Shown here: positions 58,879 to 64,000 of the stretch, in pieces
Layout: each line of letters begins with the position of its first letter
How positions within the stretch are numbered: the first letter of the stretch is position 1
Origin: Novosphingobium taihuense
GTDB taxonomy: Bacteria; Pseudomonadota; Alphaproteobacteria; Sphingomonadales; Sphingomonadaceae
Assembly: GCF_007830315.1 (NCBI RefSeq)
Contig: NZ_VLKJ01000001.1
Location: 806,001 to 870,000 of the forward strand
Direction of reading: 5' to 3'
DNA length: 64,000 nucleotides
Notes under the pieces: generated by a model
The model's database searches: none
Told to the model about the DNA's origin: nothing
The model's input: the letters and a program-made list of their open reading frames with translations, nothing else
Program-made: the position numbers and the translations under genes

Positions 58879-61442
58879 GGATGTCGCTCGCCCTCTCACA
58901 TGCGCCGCGCATTCCGCGCAAGCTGCTGATTGGAATTGCCTTTCTTTGCATTGCTGTAATCGTCCTGCTGGCCATCCAGCGGATCGCCGGTGATCTCGAC
59001 CCGCACCGGATAGCCGCATCCATTCGGGCCCTGCCGCCATGGCGGATCCTGTGCGCCATCGGCCTGACCGCCGTGAGCCATCTGCTGCTGACCTTTTACG
59101 ACGTCATCGCGCTGCGCTGCATCGGCTCTGCAATTGCGCCGAGGACGGCGGCACGCGCAGCCTTCACGAGCTATACCCTCAGCCACAATCTCGGCTTTTC
59201 CCCGCTGACCGGAGGGTCTGCGAGAATGCGCATTTACGGCCGGGCAGGCCTCACGCCGTCGGATGTCGCGCGCATCATCGTCCTTGCGGGCATGGCATTC
59301 TGGGCAGGGGTGGTTGCCGTGGCAGGCATCAGCCTTGCCCTCGCCCCGGCGGGTGTGGCCATAGCAGGATTCGCCTTGCCATCTGGCCAGACGCATCTGC
59401 TGGGCGCAATGCTGGTCATCGCGGTCGTGGCCATACCGGCACTTGTCCGGATTATCCCTGTCGCGAGAAACGCCACCAACCGGTTTCTGCCAGTCCCCGA
59501 CCTTCCGACAAGTCTGGCGCTCGTCGCTGTGGCGGCAGTTGATCTGGCGGTCGCTGCGCTAGCCCTCTTCGTTCTCGTGCCCGGGATGCCGCTATCGGCG
59601 TTTCCGCAGATCTACCTTTCCTACGCACTGGCCATCATCGCCGGATTGCTGACCCATGTTCCAGGCGGCCTCGGCGTGTTCGAGGCGGTTTTCCTGGCGG
59701 CATTGCCAACAGGTAGCCCTGCCGCGCCCTATGCTCTCGCGGCCCTCGTCGCCTATCGCGCGATCTACTACTTGCTGCCGCTCGCGTGTTCGTTGCTGAT
59801 GAACACGACAATAGAAGCGCGCGGCCTCCAGCGCCTGATTTCCCCTTTTCTGCGGCCCGCCAAGGCCATTGCAGATGCCATCAGTCCTTTCGCCTTTGCT
59901 GTCCTGACGTTCGGTGGCGGATCTGTCCTGCTGCTCTCCGGCGCGCTGCCTGGCGTCGACGATCGCATGCATCGCCTTCACCAGTTCCTGCCCCTGCCCT
60001 TCATTGATGTCTCGCATCTGGCAGCCAGCCTTGTCGGAACCTTGCTGGTCCTCGTCGCCCCGGCCCTCGCTTCGCGGCTAGAAAGCGGCCTGAAAGTCGC
60101 GCGCGCGCTTTTTCTGCTGGGAGCCTGCTTTTCGCTGGCCAAGGGCCTCGACTACGAGGAAGCATCCGTCATGCTGGTCCTGGCAGGCCTTTTGCAGCTG
60201 GCATCGCCTGCGTTTTACCGCAAGACGGCAGGGGCGTTCACATCGCAGAGCCGTGGCTGGCTGGTCGCCGCTCTGGCAGCAGTCTGCCTCGCCGCATCCA
60301 GTGGGATCGTCGCTTATCGCCAGTTGCCCTACGATACGGAGCTGTGGTGGCAGTTCGTGCTGCATGGCGACGCCTCGAGCTTCCTGCGCGCCTCCTTTGG
60401 CACTGGGATTCTTGCAACCGCCATCGCGATCCGCAGCCTCCTTGGAAGCTCACGGCGACTGGGCGGCCTTTCCTCGCTCCCTGATGCGATCTATCGCAAT
60501 GCCACAGGTCATTCCTCGCGCAGCGACTCAGCCCTCGCGTACACTGGCGACAAGCGCTTCCTGATCAACCCTTCCGGCGATGCCTTCGTCATGTTCCGAC
60601 CCTGCGGCAACAGCTGGATCGTCATGGGCGATCCCGTTGGCCCGTTCCAGCGCTGGCGCGACCTTGTCTGGGACCTCAGGATGCAAAGTGACCGCTGCAA
60701 CGCCCGCCTGTGCTTCTACCAGGTGAGCGACCGGATGTTGCCGCTGATCGTCGATCTCGGGCTCAAGCCGATGAAATACGGGGAAGAGGCGATCATCGAC
60801 CTGCAAGGTTTCACGCTCTCAGGTCCGAAGCTCAAGAACGTACGCAATGCCCACGCCCGCGCACAGCGGGAAGGGCTGCGCCTGCAGATCGTTCCGCCAA
60901 GCGAGGTGCCGCAATGGTTCGACAGGGTCAATGCCTTGTCCGATGTCTGGCTCAGGCTGCGGGGAACGAAGGAAAAGTCCTTCAGCCTCGGCCACTGTGC
61001 GCTCGATTATCTGGCGCGATCCGAACTCGCTCTCGTCTTCGCGCAAGACGGCGATAGCCTCATGGCCTTCGCCAATATCTGGAAGTCGGGCGACGGCCGC
61101 GAATACTCGGTCGATCTGATGCGCCATGCACCCGATGCCCCGCCCGGGACCATGGACTTCCTGCTCGTCGAACTCTGCCGCGTTGCCCGCCAGCAGGAGT
61201 TCGAGCGGTTCAATCTCGGCATGGCTCCGCTTTCGGGGCTGTCCGGCGGAAAGCTCGCACCGCTCTGGGCGCGGCTGGCGAACATGGCCTTCGCCTCCGA
61301 AGGCCTGCGCTACAACTTCGGCGGCCTCAGGCGCTTCAAGGAAAAGTTCGCCCCGCGCTGGGAAAATCGCTTCATCGCCATCGCCGAAGGGAATGGCGGC
61401 AGAGTATCCCTGCTCAACCTCCTCGCTACCATCGGCCTCTGA
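58875..61442 (+). CDS. mprF: Bifunctional lysylphosphatidylglycerol flippase/synthetase MprF (LpiA)
   Basis: An 855-residue protein with the MprF layout. About 14 N-terminal spans form a flippase domain (SHNLGFSPLTGGSARMRIYG, THVPGGLGVFEAVFL). A C-terminal cytosolic LPG synthase domain (about residues 555-850) has the KRFLINPSGDAFVMFRPCGN and MGDPVGP motifs, NLGMAPLSGL and RRFKEKFAPRWENRF. It transfers lysine (or another amino acid) from aminoacyl-tRNA to phosphatidylglycerol and flips the product outward, lowering membrane charge. Its ATG overlaps the DUF2147 stop (ATGA). It is paired with an AcvB-like hydrolase. Confidence 0.94.
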   Translation: MRMSLALSHAPRIPRKLLIGIAFLCIAVIVLLAIQRIAGDLDPHRIAASIRALPPWRILCAIGLTAVSHLLLTFYDVIALRCIGSAIAPRTAARAAFTSYTLSHNLGFSPLTGGSARMRIYGRAGLTPSDVARIIVLAGMAFWAGVVAVAGISLALAPAGVAIAGFALPSGQTHLLGAMLVIAVVAIPALVRIIPVARNATNRFLPVPDLPTSLALVAVAAVDLAVAALALFVLVPGMPLSAFPQIYLSYALAIIAGLLTHVPGGLGVFEAVFLAALPTGSPAAPYALAALVAYRAIYYLLPLACSLLMNTTIEARGLQRLISPFLRPAKAIADAISPFAFAVLTFGGGSVLLLSGALPGVDDRMHRLHQFLPLPFIDVSHLAASLVGTLLVLVAPALASRLESGLKVARALFLLGACFSLAKGLDYEEASVMLVLAGLLQLASPAFYRKTAGAFTSQSRGWLVAALAAVCLAASSGIVAYRQLPYDTELWWQFVLHGDASSFLRASFGTGILATAIAIRSLLGSSRRLGGLSSLPDAIYRNATGHSSRSDSALAYTGDKRFLINPSGDAFVMFRPCGNSWIVMGDPVGPFQRWRDLVWDLRMQSDRCNARLCFYQVSDRMLPLIVDLGLKPMKYGEEAIIDLQGFTLSGPKLKNVRNAHARAQREGLRLQIVPPSEVPQWFDRVNALSDVWLRLRGTKEKSFSLGHCALDYLARSELALVFAQDGDSLMAFANIWKSGDGREYSVDLMRHAPDAPPGTMDFLLVELCRVARQQEFERFNLGMAPLSGLSGGKLAPLWARLANMAFASEGLRYNFGGLRRFKEKFAPRWENRFIAIAEGNGGRVSLLNLLATIGL

Positions 61443-61645
61443 TACGTGCAACGGCTTCGGGAAATGGGGCGGATGAATTAATCAGCATATTTCATTCTTA
61501 TGACCTTACGAAAATACTAAAAACTTTTCGCGCTTTCTCCTCATGTATAGTAGTAATGTTCTGTAATTTTCCATTCTCCTCCCTGCAATTTAATGGCGTT
61601 TATCATTGATCTCAAATATCATTCTACAAACAGAACTAGAGCCTA
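61443..61645. other. AT-rich intergenic stretch
   Basis: A 203-base gap between the convergent MprF and PLP-enzyme genes. In 61501-61620 I count 41 G/C in 120 bases (34%), against a clearly G+C-rich surrounding. No gene, repeat or hairpin was recognised. It resembles foreign DNA or a boundary of a recent insertion that includes the next gene. Confidence 0.6.
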
Positions 61646-62743
61646 TTAGAAATTAAAACAGTCAACGTGGCCCAGCAATTGCTTCACGATCCTATTCGCT
61701 TGCCTTTCCCAGCTTATCTCATGCTTCCTCAGCCAATCATCATCGTGGTATGTGCAAGCGTAACGGTCACCTCCGTCGCACAGCAGCGTCACGATGCTGC
61801 CCCTCTTGCCCGCCGCCACGAGGTCATCTGCGATTGCAAGGCAGGCGACAAGGTTGGTCCCAGTTGAGCCACCGACATTGCGTCCAAGCACAAGAGACAG
61901 AGCACGCATTGCTGCAATCGAGTCCGCATCGTTCACCGCGATCATGCGGTCGATCACGCCCGGTATAAAGCTTGGTTCGACACGCGGCCGTCCAATGCCT
62001 TCGATCTGACTGGCACACCCCTCTGGCAGGGCCGTTACCGCAGGATCGGCGTAGTGACGATGGAAAACCGAATGCTCCGGATCGGCGACGCACAAGCGCG
62101 TTTCATGTCGTTGGTAGCGGATGTAGCGACCAATTGTCGCCGAGGTGCCGCCTGTTCCGGCGCCGCAGACGATCCAAGCCGGCACAGGATGATCCTCCTG
62201 CGCCATCTGCGCAAAGATGCTTTCGGCGATGTTGTTGTTGCCTCGCCAGTCGGTCGCACGTTCGGCATAGGTGAACTGGTCGAGGTAATGACCACCTGTC
62301 TCGTCTGCTAGCCGTTGCGCGACATCATAGACCGTTCGCGGATCATCGACCATGTGGATCTCGCCTCCTTGGAAGCGAATGGCATCAAGCTTGGGCATCG
62401 CCGTCGATGCAGGCACCACGGCGATGAAGCGCAGGCCCAGCATCTTGGCAAAATAGGCTTCGCTGACCGCAGTCGAACCTGAAGACGCCTCGATCACACA
62501 AGTGTCAGGCCCGATCCATTCGTTGCACAAGGCATAGAGAAACAGCGAACGCGCCAGGCGGTGCTTGAGGCTGCCGGTCGGATGGCTGCTTTCGTCTTTC
62601 AGGTAGAGCGTCACGCCGGGATGCATTGGCAGAGACAGCCTTATCAGGTGCGTGTCTACCGAGCGGTTGAAGTCTGCCTCGATCTGGCGAATGGCTTCGC
62701 TTGACCATGTGCGATTGCATTGAGCCTTCATCGCAGGTTCCAT
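61646..62743 (-). CDS. PLP-dependent cysteine synthase family protein (cysteine desulfhydrase-like)
   Basis: A 365-residue fold-type II PLP enzyme. The lysine lies in [13 protein letters not shown] (about residue 59), the substrate loop is [18 protein letters not shown], and a glycine phosphate loop reads [16 protein letters not shown]. It resembles the Cds1/CysK-like group that degrades cysteine or synthesises it. The ATG at 62743 is used; another at 62731 has a slightly better ribosome site. Codon use is plainly less G+C-rich than the neighbours, suggesting transfer. It follows the RidA gene by 19 bases. Exact substrate unknown. Confidence 0.86.
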   Translation of the reverse strand: MEPAMKAQCNRTWSSEAIRQIEADFNRSVDTHLIRLSLPMHPGVTLYLKDESSHPTGSLKHRLARSLFLYALCNEWIGPDTCVIEASSGSTAVSEAYFAKMLGLRFIAVVPASTAMPKLDAIRFQGGEIHMVDDPRTVYDVAQRLADETGGHYLDQFTYAERATDWRGNNNIAESIFAQMAQEDHPVPAWIVCGAGTGGTSATIGRYIRYQRHETRLCVADPEHSVFHRHYADPAVTALPEGCASQIEGIGRPRVEPSFIPGVIDRMIAVNDADSIAAMRALSLVLGRNVGGSTGTNLVACLAIADDLVAAGKRGSIVTLLCDGGDRYACTYHDDDWLRKHEISWERQANRIVKQLLGHVDCFNF

Positions 62744-62762
62744 TTCACGATCTGCTGCATGA

Positions 62763-63221
62763 TCATTTCAGGGCGACAATGGCATCGACTTCGACGGCCA
62801 CCCCAAGCGGAAGCGTGGATACACCGACCGCGCTGCGGGCATGACGTCCAGTATCCCCGAACACATCCTGCATGAGTTCCGATGCGCCGTTCGCGACAGC
62901 GGGTTGAGCGGTGAAATCCGCCGTCGAGTTTACGAAAACCCCCAGCCTGACGATGCGCGCGACCCGATCGAAGTCTCCGAGTGCGCCCTTGATCTGCGCA
63001 AGCACCATGACCGCGCAGGCCCGCGCGGCGGCGACGCCTTGCTCGACATCAAGCTCTCCCCCCAACCGCCCACAGATCAGCGATCCATCGGCGCGGAATG
63101 GCAGTTGGCCCGATACGTGGAGCAGGCCACCCGCTTCGACGCAAGGCACGTAACTGGCGACAGGCGATGCCGGAGACGGAAGGGCAATGCCAAGGTCTTC
63201 GAGGCGAGCGGAGATAGTCAT
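62763..63221 (-). CDS. RidA family enamine/imine deaminase-like protein
   Basis: A 152-residue RidA/YjgF protein. After [24 protein letters not shown] comes the conserved [16 protein letters not shown] and [24 protein letters not shown], where the conserved Arg of RidA sits (ARSAVGV). Most members hydrolyse reactive 2-aminoacrylate released by PLP dehydratases. The ATG at 63221 starts the family domain. Placed directly before a cysteine-type PLP enzyme, it probably clears the aminoacrylate that enzyme makes. Confidence 0.9.
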   Translation of the reverse strand: MTISARLEDLGIALPSPASPVASYVPCVEAGGLLHVSGQLPFRADGSLICGRLGGELDVEQGVAAARACAVMVLAQIKGALGDFDRVARIVRLGVFVNSTADFTAQPAVANGASELMQDVFGDTGRHARSAVGVSTLPLGVAVEVDAIVALK

Positions 63222-63288
63222 GGGCGGATCATTGCCTCTTCGTGAAGGATGGATCGGCTGCGCATCGCAAGCGGAGTGCTGCGACCGA

Positions 63289-63612
63289 TCAGCCAAGTAT
63301 CTCGTCGATTTCCTTGGCCAGGCGGGTCCGGCTGCGTTCACGCAGGGCGATTGTCCTGCCGTTTGCCAGAAGCGCCAGGTGAGGAATGCCCTGCACGCCA
63401 AACCTGTCCGCAATCGCGGGGTTCTCATCGACGTTGACCTTCACCACCTTCACGTCGCCTTCGTAAACGGAAGCGAGGCCCTCGATCGTGGGCAGGAGCG
63501 CAAGGCAGGGGCCGCACCACGGGGCCCAGAAGTCGATCAGGACCGGCTTGTCGCTTTTCTCGATTTCGACCTCGAAGGTGGCATCCGATACCGCCATGAC
63601 ATCTGCGCTCAT
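63289..63612 (-). CDS. Thioredoxin
   Basis: A 107-residue thioredoxin with the WAPWCGPCLALLP active site (about residues 29-41) and the cis-proline region QGIPHLALLANGR. Cytoplasmic disulfide reductase by family. It precedes the RidA gene by about 67 bases on the same strand and may share a thiol-metabolism theme with the cysteine-type PLP enzyme. It is not a classical trxA in the trxB setting; the role is open. Confidence 0.93.
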   Translation of the reverse strand: MSADVMAVSDATFEVEIEKSDKPVLIDFWAPWCGPCLALLPTIEGLASVYEGDVKVVKVNVDENPAIADRFGVQGIPHLALLANGRTIALRERSRTRLAKEIDEILG

Positions 63613-63699
63613 CTTCTGATCCTCGGGCTTGATTGAATGATAGGGGCTATGTCGGGACCGGAGCCGAACGGTGCGCTCCTCGCTCCGACCGTGATCTCG

Positions 63700-63960
63700 T
63701 CAGGCGCTGCGAATGAGCCTGAGGACCGTATCCATCGTCTCGCGAATGATCGTGTCCTTCCGGCCTTGCGCTGCCGCTCGTATTTCCGCCATGCGGCCCA
63801 TCATCTGCTCGAGATACTCGGCCGAGAGAACGCGGGCGGACTCGGGATGCGCTTCCAGCGGGTCGGGATCGACAAGTCCGATCTCGTCGCGTGGCGCGGT
63901 CGCCATCGCTTTCCACCCGAGCAGCATGTGCGCGCGATCCGACCGTTCCTCATCGGTCAT
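63700..63960 (-). CDS. Hypothetical protein, small helical
   Basis: An 86-residue predicted helical protein of no recognised family. It has acidic N- and middle segments and a C-terminal amphipathic stretch (ETMDTVLRLIRSA), no signal peptide and no membrane span. The ATG at 63960 is chosen over ones near the window end because GAGGAA sits 9 bases upstream. It lies about 85 bases before the thioredoxin start, same strand. No function is proposed. Confidence 0.65.
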   Translation of the reverse strand: MTDEERSDRAHMLLGWKAMATAPRDEIGLVDPDPLEAHPESARVLSAEYLEQMMGRMAEIRAAAQGRKDTIIRETMDTVLRLIRSA

Positions 63961-64000
63961 GAACGCTGTTTCCTCGAACATCAGGCAGTTGAAGAACATG

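Overview
The window is high-G+C chromosomal DNA from an alphaproteobacterium, most likely a sphingomonad (Novosphingobium, Sphingobium or Sphingomonas type). Evidence is the compact gene packing with many 1-4 bp overlaps, two large TonB-dependent receptors, LacI operators of the TTGGCAACG type, and the AcvB/MprF (LpiA) pair. No rRNA, tRNA, CRISPR array, insertion sequence or prophage was seen. The genus is an inference from gene content. Fifty-six coding regions are annotated; one is cut by the left edge of the window.

Region 1 (1-7030): the start of S-formylglutathione hydrolase, a VOC protein, and a copper-resistance island. The island has copC-copD on the minus strand, diverging from a three-gene module on the plus strand: a small membrane protein, a periplasmic metal-sensor-like protein and an ECF sigma factor. 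The module has the layout of CnrY-CnrX-CnrH and is followed by copA, copB and a second CopB-like gene. Three near-identical promoter elements (YTGAGGG, 15 bases, GCGTAW) lie before copC, before the sensor module and before copA. This suggests a self-contained copper-responsive sigma regulon.

Region 2 (7027-26280): a large catabolic block for a nitrogenous compound, possibly a secondary amine, opine or polyamine. It holds an M20 amidohydrolase, an Lrp regulator, a class III aminotransferase, a tartrate/D-malate-type dehydrogenase, two aldehyde dehydrogenases, a double GNAT protein, a three-subunit flavin/iron-sulfur dehydrogenase of the HcnABC/opine-oxidase type, a peptide-type ABC importer, a PuuB-like oxidase, a HAD hydrolase and a GhrA-like reductase. 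Most neighbours overlap by 1-4 bases.

Region 3 (26277-33573): a probable TonB-dependent metal uptake locus with a DUF4198 (NikK-like) protein, a small periplasmic protein, HupE/UreJ, a membrane-anchored protein, a DUF1624 membrane protein, a siderophore-type receptor and a PepSY membrane protein. Nickel or cobalt is the best guess. Region 4 (33783-37393): DUF2721, a polyhydroxyalkanoate-system protein, an XpaC/TelA pair and a C-factor-like SDR.

Region 5 (37462-49511): a carbohydrate locus with a GMC dehydrogenase and its small subunit, an MFS permease, a secreted xylose-isomerase-like TIM barrel protein, a carboxylesterase, a GH3 beta-glucosidase, a LacI regulator and a TonB receptor. LacI-type palindromes in three promoter regions tie it together.

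Region 6 (50116-63960): a LysR/SDR divergent pair around a perfect 16-bp palindrome; a 1127-residue fusion of glycosidase-like, deacetylase and glycosyltransferase domains; a two-component system; the AcvB/VirJ-DUF2147-MprF operon for lysyl-phosphatidylglycerol metabolism; an AT-rich gap; and PLP enzyme, RidA, thioredoxin and hypothetical genes.
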